Positions 33,946-42,313 of a DNA stretch of 44,553 nt are shown one piece after another (position 1 is the stretch's first letter; the number at the start of each line of letters is the position of its first letter). The translations under genes were made by a program, and so were the position numbers. Below the pieces are notes generated by a model. It saw nothing but the letters and a program-made list of their open reading frames with translations, was not told the DNA's origin and searched no databases. Source of the stretch: Sphingobacteriaceae bacterium UBA6709 (GTDB lineage: Bacteria > Bacteroidota > Bacteroidia > Sphingobacteriales > Sphingobacteriaceae); NCBI GenBank assembly GCA_002454425.1, contig DKIV01000007.1, forward strand, positions 85,203 through 129,755. Reading direction: 5' to 3'.

Positions 33946-34047
33946 ATGAGCGATAAACAAAAATGGAACGTACTTTACGCATTTGTGATTCTGGTGTTAC
34001 TGGTACAGATAGCTTTTTATTATTATATCACTAAGCACTGGGCATGA
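33946..34047 (+). CDS. 33-residue single-helix membrane microprotein coupled to the symporter
   Basis: This reading frame has not been annotated by size-limited gene calling but looks real. It is 33 codons plus stop, with a short charged N-terminus (MSDKQKWN), one strongly hydrophobic helix of about 20 residues (VLYAFVILVLLVQIAFYYYI) and a short tail (TKHWA). Its TGA overlaps the ATG of the sodium:solute symporter as ATGA (34044-34047), which is classic translational coupling. Small single-helix subunits that accompany SSS transporters are known (for example DUF4212 and DUF3311 proteins). This one is shorter than those I know. A role in assembly or regulation of the symporter is inferred from position only. 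A hairpin ACGGGG/CCCCGT (33900-33929) lies just upstream. Confidence 0.7.
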   Translation: MSDKQKWNVLYAFVILVLLVQIAFYYYITKHWA

Positions 34048-35759
34048 GTTTTCTCGATTGGATAGTACTTAGCGCCACGCTTATATGCATTATCATTTAT
34101 GGTGTATATAAGGGTCGCCACCAATCTGGTGCTGACAGCTACCTGCGCGCCGGACGCAGCGCACCATGGTTTCTCGTTCTCCTGGGTGTAATGGCTACGC
34201 AGGCAAGCTCCATTACGTTCATCTCCGCGCCGGGGCAGGCATATGCCGATGGTATGCGTTTTGTTCAATATTACTTTGGATTGCCACTGGCGATGATCGT
34301 CATATCAGTAACCTTTATTCCTGTATATCAAAAACTGAACGTCTTTACGGCCTACGAATATCTAGAAAAGAGGTTCAACAAACAGACACGTTATTTTACA
34401 GCCTTTCTTTTTTTAACCTCCCGCGCGTTCTCTACAGGCATTAGCATTTACGCGCCCTCCATTATTCTGTCGACCTTGCTGGGCTGGAACATTTACATAA
34501 CCACCTTCATTATGGGCGGGGTACTGATCATATACACCTGTGCCGGAGGTGCCAGCGCTGTTCAACATACACAGAAGCTACAGTTTCTTATTATCCTGTC
34601 CGCGATAGCGTTCGCGGGATATTATATTGTTCATCGCTTACCCGCGGGACTGGGGTTCAGCGATGCTCTTTTAATTTCAGGAAAGGCAGGGAAGCTCAAC
34701 ATCATCACCACCGACTTTTCATGGAAAGATAAATACAACATCTGGAGCGGACTGATTGGTGGATTTTTCTTGTCACTATCATACTTCGGTACAGACCAAA
34801 GTCAGGTCGCCCGTTATCTTACGGCTGGCGATGTAAAAAATGCTCGCCTGGGTTTACTGCTTAACGGTATTGTTAAAATCCCCATGCAACTGCTTATCCT
34901 GCTTATCGGCATATTACTATTCGCCTTTTATAGTACCCAGTCAGCACCTATATCTTTTAATGATGCCGCCCTGAACGGATTGAAAGAGCTTTATCCTGAG
35001 CGTATGCAGAAGTTGCAGGATGACTATGCTAAGCAGCAAAACAGCTACGCCGATCTTTCAAAACGCTTCGCAGTCCAGCATAAGGCAGGAATCAATGACA
35101 CACAAACAGTCACTCAATTACAGCAAAAGCAAGAGTCGATCAATAACATGCGTCAGGAGATAAATATCTTAATTAAGGAGAGTGAGCTGCGTACTGACAC
35201 TTCCGATTTAAACTATATCTTTTTATACTTCATCAAACAACAGATGCCCAAAGGACTTGTCGGCCTGTTGTTTGCCGTGATCTTCATGGCCTCATGGGGA
35301 TCCGTATCCGCGGCACTTAATTCCATGGCCGGCAGCTCAATGCTCGACTTCAGAACCTCCCAGGCAAAATACAGCCCTTCAAAAGAACTATGGTTAGGAC
35401 GCGTGCATACCTTTATATGGGGCGTCTTTAGCGTAGCCATGGCCATGCTTGCCTCCAGAATGGGATCCTTAATAGAGGCCGTAAATATCCTTGGATCTTT
35501 ATTTTATGGGACCATCCTGGGCATTTTCCTTGTTGCTTTTTATGTAAAGTGCGTGGATGGAAGGTCGGTTCTGATAGCTGCAATCTTTACGGAATTACTA
35601 ATATTACTAATATACTACCTTGATATCATCTCTTTTCTTTGGCTGAATGCCATCGGAGCCCTCCTGGTGCCATTAATTGGTATCATCCTGGCGTATCTGA
35701 TGCCCCAATCTCCCATAAAAGCGGATGTACCCCTTAATTTAAATACAAATGATCAGTAA
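34044..35759 (+). CDS. Sodium:solute symporter (SSS family)
   Basis: The 571-residue protein has about 13 membrane segments. The SSS signatures include GVMATQASSITFISAPGQAYADGM (unwound helix 1 region), GGASAVQHTQKLQF, LSYFGTDQSQVARYLTA and LFAVIFMASWGSVSAALNSMA. It imports a solute with Na+; the substrate cannot be read from sequence. Residues ~301-390 form an unusually long hydrophilic, glutamine/charge-rich, probably coiled-coil insertion between two membrane helices. The start overlaps the microprotein stop by 4 bases, and the end overlaps hemF by 11 bases, so all three genes are probably translated together. The sodium gradient could be fed by the pyrophosphatase encoded at 3102-5324. 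Confidence 0.93.
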   Translation: MSFLDWIVLSATLICIIIYGVYKGRHQSGADSYLRAGRSAPWFLVLLGVMATQASSITFISAPGQAYADGMRFVQYYFGLPLAMIVISVTFIPVYQKLNVFTAYEYLEKRFNKQTRYFTAFLFLTSRAFSTGISIYAPSIILSTLLGWNIYITTFIMGGVLIIYTCAGGASAVQHTQKLQFLIILSAIAFAGYYIVHRLPAGLGFSDALLISGKAGKLNIITTDFSWKDKYNIWSGLIGGFFLSLSYFGTDQSQVARYLTAGDVKNARLGLLLNGIVKIPMQLLILLIGILLFAFYSTQSAPISFNDAALNGLKELYPERMQKLQDDYAKQQNSYADLSKRFAVQHKAGINDTQTVTQLQQKQESINNMRQEINILIKESELRTDTSDLNYIFLYFIKQQMPKGLVGLLFAVIFMASWGSVSAALNSMAGSSMLDFRTSQAKYSPSKELWLGRVHTFIWGVFSVAMAMLASRMGSLIEAVNILGSLFYGTILGIFLVAFYVKCVDGRSVLIAAIFTELLILLIYYLDIISFLWLNAIGALLVPLIGIILAYLMPQSPIKADVPLNLNTNDQ

Positions 35760-36648
35760 AGACAATATCGCCAACGAGTATCAGAAAATCCAGGATGAGA
35801 TATGTAGCGCCCTGGAAGCACTTGACGGACAGGCAACTTTTGAAGAAGAGCAGTGGGAGCGCCCCGGCGGCGGCGGTGGCAGAACCAGGATTATCCAAAA
35901 TGGGAACCTCATTGAAAAAGGGGGCGTGAACTTTTCCGCTGTTGCCGGCGAACTTCCTGAGGCAGTACGCAAATCCTTCAATACGCAGGAGCGCAACTTC
36001 TTCGCTACCGGAGTTTCGATAGTGTTACATCCCCGAAACCCATTCATGCCAATCATCCACATGAATATACGTTACTTCGAAACCGGCGAAGATACGCGTT
36101 GGTTCGGTGGTGGCATTGATCTGAGTCCTCATTATGTATTTCCTGAAGACGCCCGTTTTTTCCATACCCAGCTAAAAGCTGTATGCGACATGGCGCATCC
36201 CGACTTTTATCAACGGTTTTCAAAGCGTGCCGATGAATATTTCTTCATCAAACACCGACACGAAACCCGCGGCGTGGGGGGAATTTTCTACGACAGACTG
36301 AAACCAGAGAATACAGAGCTAAGCTGGGAACAGCTCTTTGACTTTTCGCTCCAGGTGGGCCGTAGCTTTGTTCCTACGTATTCGGAACTTGCTGAACGCC
36401 GCCGCGACAGCGACTTTAACGAAGACAACAAGCAGTGGCAATACCTGCGGCGCGGTCGCTATACCGAATTTAATCTGGTATATGACGACGGTACCCGTTT
36501 CGGATTGGAAACCGGAGGTCGTATAGAATCTATACTCATGAGCCTGCCTCCGCAAGCGAACTGGCAATACAACTTCCAGCCTCCGGCGGGGAGTGCCGAA
36601 GCGGAAACCCTTTCGCTACTGAAGCAGGGCATGGACTGGGTTAAATAA
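35749..36648 (+). CDS. hemF: Oxygen-dependent coproporphyrinogen III oxidase
   Basis: The 299-residue HemF has the same length as the E. coli enzyme. It oxidatively decarboxylates coproporphyrinogen III to protoporphyrinogen IX with O2. The family blocks are all visible: WERPGGGGGRTRIIQNG, GVNFSAV, NPFMPIIHMNIRYFETG, WFGGGIDLSPHYVFPEDA, RGVGGIFYDRL and RRGRYTEFNLVYDDGTRFGLETGGR. It starts inside the last codons of the symporter gene. No other haem genes are in the window, so this gene seems to be carried by the symporter operon. Confidence 0.95.
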   Translation: MISKDNIANEYQKIQDEICSALEALDGQATFEEEQWERPGGGGGRTRIIQNGNLIEKGGVNFSAVAGELPEAVRKSFNTQERNFFATGVSIVLHPRNPFMPIIHMNIRYFETGEDTRWFGGGIDLSPHYVFPEDARFFHTQLKAVCDMAHPDFYQRFSKRADEYFFIKHRHETRGVGGIFYDRLKPENTELSWEQLFDFSLQVGRSFVPTYSELAERRRDSDFNEDNKQWQYLRRGRYTEFNLVYDDGTRFGLETGGRIESILMSLPPQANWQYNFQPPAGSAEAETLSLLKQGMDWVK

Positions 36649-36701
36649 GTCAGCACAGCGCCACGGCGCCACTTAGGTTTAACATTAAGATATTAATTTA
36701 T

Positions 36702-36709
36702 TATCTTCG
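36702..36709 (+). promoter_or_regulatory. Probable promoter -7 box of gyrA
   Basis: TATCTTCG matches TAnnTTTG in seven of eight positions, 49 bases before the ATG. TTTA at 36678-36681 stands at 20-base spacing as a weak -33 element. Confidence 0.45.
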
Positions 36710-36758
36710 CACGGCTTCATATAATAGAAGTACTGTATTATAATTTGTAAATCCAACG

Positions 36759-39365
36759 ATGGCCGAAGAAACAGAAAATGAACATTTAGAATCCGGAAAC
36801 GATCGCATAATACCCATAAATATAGAAGAGGAAATGAAAATGGCGTACATCGACTATTCGATGTCTGTTATTGTTTCCCGCGCGCTTCCTGATGTGAGAG
36901 ATGGTCTGAAACCCGTACATAGACGCGTACTTTATGGTATGCTCGATCTCGGTGTTACCAGCGGCAAACCATACAAAAAATCGGCACGTATCGTCGGCGA
37001 CGTGCTTGGTAAATATCACCCGCATGGCGACTCCTCTGTGTATGGTACCATGGTACGTATGGCACAAGAGTGGAGCTTACGCTATCCTTTAGTAGATGGA
37101 CAGGGAAATTTCGGTTCTATTGACGGAGATGAGCCTGCGGCAATGCGTTATACTGAAGCACGTCTGAAAAAGATCGCTGAAGAAATGCTTGCTGACATCA
37201 ATAAGGATACTATTGACTATCAGCTCAACTTTGACGACTCCCTGGAAGAGCCTACGGTACTTCCAACGAAAATCCCCAACCTCCTGGTAAACGGAGCATC
37301 CGGTATCGCCGTGGGTATGGCTACCAACATGGCGCCTCATAATTTAACGGAGGTGATCAATGCGACCACAGCTTATATCGACAATAAAGATATCGAGGTT
37401 ACCGAGCTCATGCAGCACATTAAGGCTCCTGATTTCCCTACAGGTGGTATCATCTACGGTCATTCGGGTGTAAAAGAAGCTTACCTTACCGGTCGCGGCC
37501 GTGTAGTAATGCGTGCTAAGGCTGAGATCGAAACCTTCGGTAATGATCGCGAGCGCATCATTGTTACTGAAATTCCATATCAGGTAAACAAGGCTCAGAT
37601 GATTGAGCAGACGGCAGGCCTCGTAAATGAAAAGAAAATTGAAGGAATATCAGAAATCAGAGATGAATCTGACCGTTCCGGAATGCGCATCGTTTACGAA
37701 ATTAAACGTGATGCCAATTCCTCAATTGTTCTGAACAACCTCTACAAGTATACCGCGCTACAAAGTTCTTTCAGCATTAACAATATCGCGCTAGTACATG
37801 GCCGTCCGATGTTGCTTAACCTTAAAGACCTCATAAAGCATTTCGTTGATCACCGCCACGAGGTGGTTATCAGACGTACCCGTTTTGAACTTGCGGAGGC
37901 AGAAAAAAGGGCCCATATCCTCGAAGGATTACTTATTGCCATTGATAACCTTGACGAGGTAATCAGACTTATCCGCAATTCTCCAACGCCTGAAGACGCT
38001 CGCCTGGGACTCATTGAGCGCTTCGGCCTTTCTGACCTTCAGGCTCGCGCGATCCTTGATATGACGTTGCGCCGCCTTACAGGCCTTGAACGTGATAAGA
38101 TCAAGGAAGAATATGCTGAGCTCATGAAAACGATCGAGTACCTGAAGTCTGTTCTCGCTGACGAAGGCCTTCGCATGAAGATCATCAAAGATGAGCTTAC
38201 TGAAATTGACGACAAGTACGGTGACGAACGACGAACCTCAATTGTACACTCAGCTGAGGATATGAAGATGGAAGACTTCATTGAGGATGAAGGTGTAGTA
38301 ATCACCATCTCTCATGAGGGTTACATCAAGCGTACCCCATTAACAGAATACCATCGTCAGGGACGTGGGGGCAAGGGATCCCTGGGTTCAAACTCCCGCG
38401 ATCAGGACTTCATCGAACATATAATTATCGCTTCCAATCATAATTATATGCTCTTCTTTACCGAAGCGGGCAGATGTTTCTGGCTCCGTGTGTTTGAAAT
38501 TCCTGAAGGCTCACGTACCAGCAAGGGGCGCGCTATTCAGAATATCATCAACATACCGAAAGAAGAAAAGATCAAAGCGTATATCAAGGTTAAAAATCTT
38601 AAAGATCAGGACTACCTTGAAAATAACTTTATCATCATGTGTACGCGTCAGGGAACTATCAAGAAGACTTCCCTTCAGGCATACTCCCGTCCGCGAGCTA
38701 ATGGTATAAATGCTATTAACATCAACGAGGGCGATACATTACTGGAGGCAAATTTAACGGATGGCAGCAGCGAGATCATCATGGCACTGCGTTCTGGCAG
38801 AGCTATCCGCTTTAATGAGGCAACCGTTCGTCCAATGGGGCGTACCGCTACCGGTGTACGTGGTGTAACGCTGGCACACGAAAAGGATGAGGTGATCGGA
38901 ATGATCAGCGTCAACAATCCGGAAACCAGCATTCTCGTAGTATCTGAAAAGGGCTATGGTAAACGTACACTATTGGAAGATTACCGCGTAACAAACCGCG
39001 GTGGTAAAGGTGTGAAAACCATCAATGTCACCGATAAAACGGGAGAACTTGTTGCCATAAAAGATGTTACAGATACAGATGACCTGATGATCATTAACAA
39101 GTCGGGAATCGTTATCAGAATTGCTATTGGCGAGCTTCGTATCATGGGTCGTGCAACACAGGGTGTACGCCTGATTTCTCTGAAGGGCGATGATGAAATC
39201 GCTTCGATAGCTAAGGTTGAACACGAGGAAGACGCGGAAACGGAAGAACTCCTGAACGAACCGGTGTTAGATGAACAAGCACTGGATCTTGAAGAAGAAG
39301 AAGAAGGTGATGACCTTCCTGAAGAGAATGATTCCGAAGAGGCTGATGACTCGACAGAAGAATAA
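36759..39365 (+). CDS. gyrA: DNA gyrase subunit A
   Basis: This 868-residue subunit breaks and rejoins DNA. The catalytic tyrosine is Tyr131 in AAMRYTEARL. The quinolone-contact region reads KYHPHGDSSVYGTMVRMAQ: Ser92 corresponds to E. coli Ser83, and Gly96 stands where E. coli has Asp87. The C-terminal wrapping domain has the GyrA box (QGRGGKG near residue 535) and further GKG blades. An acidic tail of about 45 residues rich in Glu and Asp ends the protein. gyrA rather than parC is supported by the GyrA box and full-length CTD. The next gene starts 2 bases after the stop and is probably cotranscribed. Confidence 0.96.
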   Translation: MAEETENEHLESGNDRIIPINIEEEMKMAYIDYSMSVIVSRALPDVRDGLKPVHRRVLYGMLDLGVTSGKPYKKSARIVGDVLGKYHPHGDSSVYGTMVRMAQEWSLRYPLVDGQGNFGSIDGDEPAAMRYTEARLKKIAEEMLADINKDTIDYQLNFDDSLEEPTVLPTKIPNLLVNGASGIAVGMATNMAPHNLTEVINATTAYIDNKDIEVTELMQHIKAPDFPTGGIIYGHSGVKEAYLTGRGRVVMRAKAEIETFGNDRERIIVTEIPYQVNKAQMIEQTAGLVNEKKIEGISEIRDESDRSGMRIVYEIKRDANSSIVLNNLYKYTALQSSFSINNIALVHGRPMLLNLKDLIKHFVDHRHEVVIRRTRFELAEAEKRAHILEGLLIAIDNLDEVIRLIRNSPTPEDARLGLIERFGLSDLQARAILDMTLRRLTGLERDKIKEEYAELMKTIEYLKSVLADEGLRMKIIKDELTEIDDKYGDERRTSIVHSAEDMKMEDFIEDEGVVITISHEGYIKRTPLTEYHRQGRGGKGSLGSNSRDQDFIEHIIIASNHNYMLFFTEAGRCFWLRVFEIPEGSRTSKGRAIQNIINIPKEEKIKAYIKVKNLKDQDYLENNFIIMCTRQGTIKKTSLQAYSRPRANGINAININEGDTLLEANLTDGSSEIIMALRSGRAIRFNEATVRPMGRTATGVRGVTLAHEKDEVIGMISVNNPETSILVVSEKGYGKRTLLEDYRVTNRGGKGVKTINVTDKTGELVAIKDVTDTDDLMIINKSGIVIRIAIGELRIMGRATQGVRLISLKGDDEIASIAKVEHEEDAETEELLNEPVLDEQALDLEEEEEGDDLPEENDSEEADDSTEE

Positions 39366-39367
39366 AT

Positions 39368-40480
39368 ATGAGACGTTATATTTTATTGTTTCTTGCAGCT
39401 ACATTTTCCGGAGGAGCCGCCTTTGCGCAGGCTCCTTCAAAAGAAGCTATGAACAGCTTCGCTTTGTATTCCAATACAGGGGAGTTCTCCAATCTTGAAA
39501 AGGCGAAAGGATTCATTGACAAGGCGATGGTTACGCGTAAGGACTCTTCAAGTTCCAGAAATAACCTTACCAAAGCCCTGGTATATTCCTCATTAGCTTT
39601 CGCAGATTCAACACGTAAGTTAAAATACGTTAAGGATCCTATCGCCGAAACAAACTTCGCGCTATCTCAACTCATTGATCCTAAATTCAATGACGAACAT
39701 AAACCGGAGTTAGACTTCGTAAAAAGTCAAATGTCGAAAGCCTGGATGGTAAAGGCCAATAAGGCCCTGGCCGCTGATCGTGTAACTGAGGCCTACAAGG
39801 CTTTCCTTGAGATTGATAACCTCTATACAGACATACAGATTGTCAATCACAATCTGGCACTCCTAAGTGAGAAGCTCGGACGTTTTGATAAGGCAATTTT
39901 CTATTACGAGCGTCTTGTAGATGATAAGAAAACCGCAATTCCAGATTATTACCTCGCGCTTTCTAATCTCTACGACATCAGAAACCCATCGAAGTCAATA
40001 ACGATTCTGCAGGAGGGAAGAAAAGCCTTTCCTGAAAATCGCGATATTCTCTTTAAGCTCATCAATCTGAATATTGAATCAGGAGCGTACGGCATGGTGG
40101 AAGTCTTGGTAAAGGATGCCATTAAATTAGATCCGGGAAATCCGGCATTAAACTATCTGGCAGGCTTTGCGTACGATCTCAGTGGCAAGTCAGACAAAGC
40201 TATAGAATACTATAAGCACGTTCTTGAATTCGACGCTGACGATTTTGAAAGTAATTATGCCCTGGGACTTCTCTATCTCAAGAGCTACATCAAGGCGAAC
40301 GAGGCAAAGAAGGATGACTATATGGATCTGGCAAGACGATACCTTGTTAAGTCAGGCGAAATCAACCCCAACTCGGTAAAGGTTCTCCAGTCACTGGCAA
40401 TCCTCTACAACAACAACGGTGATATCGTTGAACTTGAAAAAGTAAATAATAGACTCAAGCAATTCAACTTGCTGAATTAA
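39368..40480 (+). CDS. Periplasmic tetratricopeptide-repeat protein, paralogue 1
   Basis: The 370-residue protein has a Sec signal peptide (RRYILLFLAATFSGGAAFAQ). A helical array with TPR-like units follows, clearest at GRFDKAIFYYERLV, YLAGFAYDLSGKSDKAIEYYKHVLEFD and SNYALGLLYLKSYI. No enzyme motif is present, so it probably acts as a protein-binding scaffold in the periplasm. It begins 2 bases after gyrA. A paralogue with the same order of landmarks follows at 40796. A terminator lies directly after its stop. Confidence 0.85.
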   Translation: MRRYILLFLAATFSGGAAFAQAPSKEAMNSFALYSNTGEFSNLEKAKGFIDKAMVTRKDSSSSRNNLTKALVYSSLAFADSTRKLKYVKDPIAETNFALSQLIDPKFNDEHKPELDFVKSQMSKAWMVKANKALAADRVTEAYKAFLEIDNLYTDIQIVNHNLALLSEKLGRFDKAIFYYERLVDDKKTAIPDYYLALSNLYDIRNPSKSITILQEGRKAFPENRDILFKLINLNIESGAYGMVEVLVKDAIKLDPGNPALNYLAGFAYDLSGKSDKAIEYYKHVLEFDADDFESNYALGLLYLKSYIKANEAKKDDYMDLARRYLVKSGEINPNSVKVLQSLAILYNNNGDIVELEKVNNRLKQFNLLN

Positions 40481-40483
40481 AAC

Positions 40484-40514
40484 AAAAAAGCTCCCAACTC
40501 ATGGGGGCTTTTTT
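40484..40514 (+). terminator. Terminator of the gyrA-TPR unit
   Basis: AAAAAAGCTCCC (40484-40495) pairs with GGGGGCTTTTTT (40503-40514), with one G-U pair and a 7-base loop. The stem begins 4 bases after the stop codon. Confidence 0.85.
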
Positions 40515-40795
40515 GGATTTAAAGGGCTTCCCCAAAGTTTCAGGTATTCCAAGTTTTTCCGCAGCACCGATCAAAATACAAAGGTCTGGCAAAAACAAAA
40601 AAGCCCGCTTAATTGTAATTAGCTTGTCGCTTTCGTCATTTTTAGTATATTGCGGCGAGTTTTTGAACTGCGTTCTTTCCCATAAAATAATAAATCCGGC
40701 AGTCATTCGTTTTTATGAAGCACCGGTTTTAATTAGGTTAATCGCAAATACACTTTTTGTAAAACCAAGTCATACAACATATTCAATAAACGAAC
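40515..40795 (+). other. Intergenic region between the two TPR genes
   Basis: In this 281-base, AT-rich stretch I see no gene. It must hold the promoter of the second TPR gene, but no exact TAnnTTTG box is present; the closest is CACTTTTTG near 40750-40758. Expression may depend on another sigma factor or regulator. Confidence 0.4.
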
Positions 40796-41965
40796 ATGAA
40801 CACTAAATCATTAATATTAATGCTTGCGGTTTCAGGCTTGTCCTTCTCCGCAATGGCTCAGAAGTCGGCGCTGAATTCAGCAAAATCCGATTACGACAGT
40901 TATTCAACGTTAAAAGGGGCATCGCCGGCAATTGCAGGTCCAAAACTCCAGGCCGCTAAAGAATCTATCGACAAGGCCTCGCTACATGAAAAAACAAAAG
41001 GCGATCCTTTGACCTGGCTTACCAAGGCTAAAATCTATTCAGCACTTGCTGAAGCTGACAGCACATCAGCATCTGCAACACTCGCAGAGGAAGCAGCAAC
41101 AGCATTTACAAAAGCTAAAGAATTAGACACTACGGGAGCACAAAAAGAAGAGCTTGCAAAAACAGCACAGGTGCTTGCATATTCTCAGCTTATTAAAGGA
41201 AAAGGATTTTTAGATAACTCTAAATACGCGGAAGCATATAAGGAATTCTCTAAAGGTCTTGAATACCATCCTGGTGATACTACGCTGAATTACGCTGCCG
41301 GTATTTCCGCGATGAATGGTAAGGATAACGCCAACGCGATCGCTCGTTTCAAAGAGTTAACCCCAACAAACTACTCTCAGAACGAAAATATCTATACCTG
41401 GTTATCCATGCTTTACATGCAGGAAAAAGATACCGTAAACGCTCTGAAAACCCTGAATGAAGGTGTTTCTAAATTTCCAAACAGCAAAGATCTCGCTACT
41501 AAGGAAATTGAATTTAACCTGATGGCTGGAAAAGAAAAAGAAGTAATTGAAAAAATCAATCAGCAGGCTACTAAAGATCCTTCAAATAAATTATTCCCTT
41601 TCTATTTAGGTATTGCTTACAATGCTGCCAATAATCTTCCAAAGGCTGAAGAATCTTACAAAAAGGCAATTGCTCTTGACCCTGCATATACTGACGCTTA
41701 CATCAACCTGGGCGGTCTGATGATGAACCGCGGTATTGAGCTTTACAACAAAGCAAACAAGCTTCCGGCAAACAAGCAGACAGAGTATAATGCTCAGATG
41801 AAATTAGCGATGGTAGAGTTTGACAAGGCTTTCCCTTACCTTGAGAAAGCGACAGAACTGGATGCTAAGTCTGAACTTGCTCTTAGAAATTTGAAGACTT
41901 ACTATCAGATCAAAAAGAACGAAGCTAAGATGAAAGAGATTGATGAGAAAATCAAGGCTCTTTAA
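40796..41965 (+). CDS. Periplasmic tetratricopeptide-repeat protein, paralogue 2
   Basis: The 389-residue protein has a Sec signal peptide (SLILMLAVSGLSFSAMAQ) and a helical repeat array: LIKGKGFLDNSKYAEAYKEFSKGLEYHPGD, LGIAYNAANNLPKAEESYKKAIALDPAYTDAYINLG, and YLEKATELDAKSELALRNLKTYY. It is clearly related to the gene before it; for example L-x-EG-x3-FP-x3-D-x3-K and the following KxDPxN-x4-Y-x2-GxAY block occur in both in the same order. A periplasmic scaffolding role is likely and the partner is unknown. It has its own transcription unit, ending at the terminator at 41989. Confidence 0.87.
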   Translation: MNTKSLILMLAVSGLSFSAMAQKSALNSAKSDYDSYSTLKGASPAIAGPKLQAAKESIDKASLHEKTKGDPLTWLTKAKIYSALAEADSTSASATLAEEAATAFTKAKELDTTGAQKEELAKTAQVLAYSQLIKGKGFLDNSKYAEAYKEFSKGLEYHPGDTTLNYAAGISAMNGKDNANAIARFKELTPTNYSQNENIYTWLSMLYMQEKDTVNALKTLNEGVSKFPNSKDLATKEIEFNLMAGKEKEVIEKINQQATKDPSNKLFPFYLGIAYNAANNLPKAEESYKKAIALDPAYTDAYINLGGLMMNRGIELYNKANKLPANKQTEYNAQMKLAMVEFDKAFPYLEKATELDAKSELALRNLKTYYQIKKNEAKMKEIDEKIKAL

Positions 41966-41988
41966 TAACCATATTCATTAATACTTTT

Positions 41989-42024
41989 AAAGGCTGGTTC
42001 TGCTAAAGGACCAGCCTTTTTTTT
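41989..42024 (+). terminator. Terminator of the second TPR gene
   Basis: AAAGGCTGGT (41989-41998) pairs perfectly with ACCAGCCTTT (42010-42019), and the T-run continues to 42024. Confidence 0.9.
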
Positions 42025-42313
42025 GTCAGGGACTGAAATGTGAGAAATGCAGGTATCGGGAGATATTTCATGGCTTACCTTATCATCAAAACACGCAACT
42101 TCTGAAATTAAGCAATAATCCAATCTCGGGCGTTGCATGGCACAGCAAAGCTATGGCATATGCTTATAGCAGGGAACGAGCATCCGCATCATGGATCAGA
42201 GACGAACAAGAATTATTGTCGATGGCTGACGGGTGCATGTTCTCATAGTACAATGAGATAACAACCGCCTGATTTCAGGAGCGGGTGTTTAGGCGAATTG
42301 AATGCGGTGGCCA
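42025..42313. other. Intergenic stretch before the Ku gene end
   Basis: These 289 bases have no supported gene. A plus-strand frame stays open up to TAG at 42246-42248, but it lacks an early start and recognisable content. Two small hairpins are present: TCTCAT/ATGAGA (42241-42258), and CCGCCTGA/CAGG-a-GCGG near 42265-42285. Confidence 0.4.

Noticed and set aside
42025..42248. Plus-strand open frame of about 75 codons after the second TPR gene
   Set aside because: It opens inside the terminator T-run, has no early ATG and resembles nothing I know. Kept only as a possible relic.
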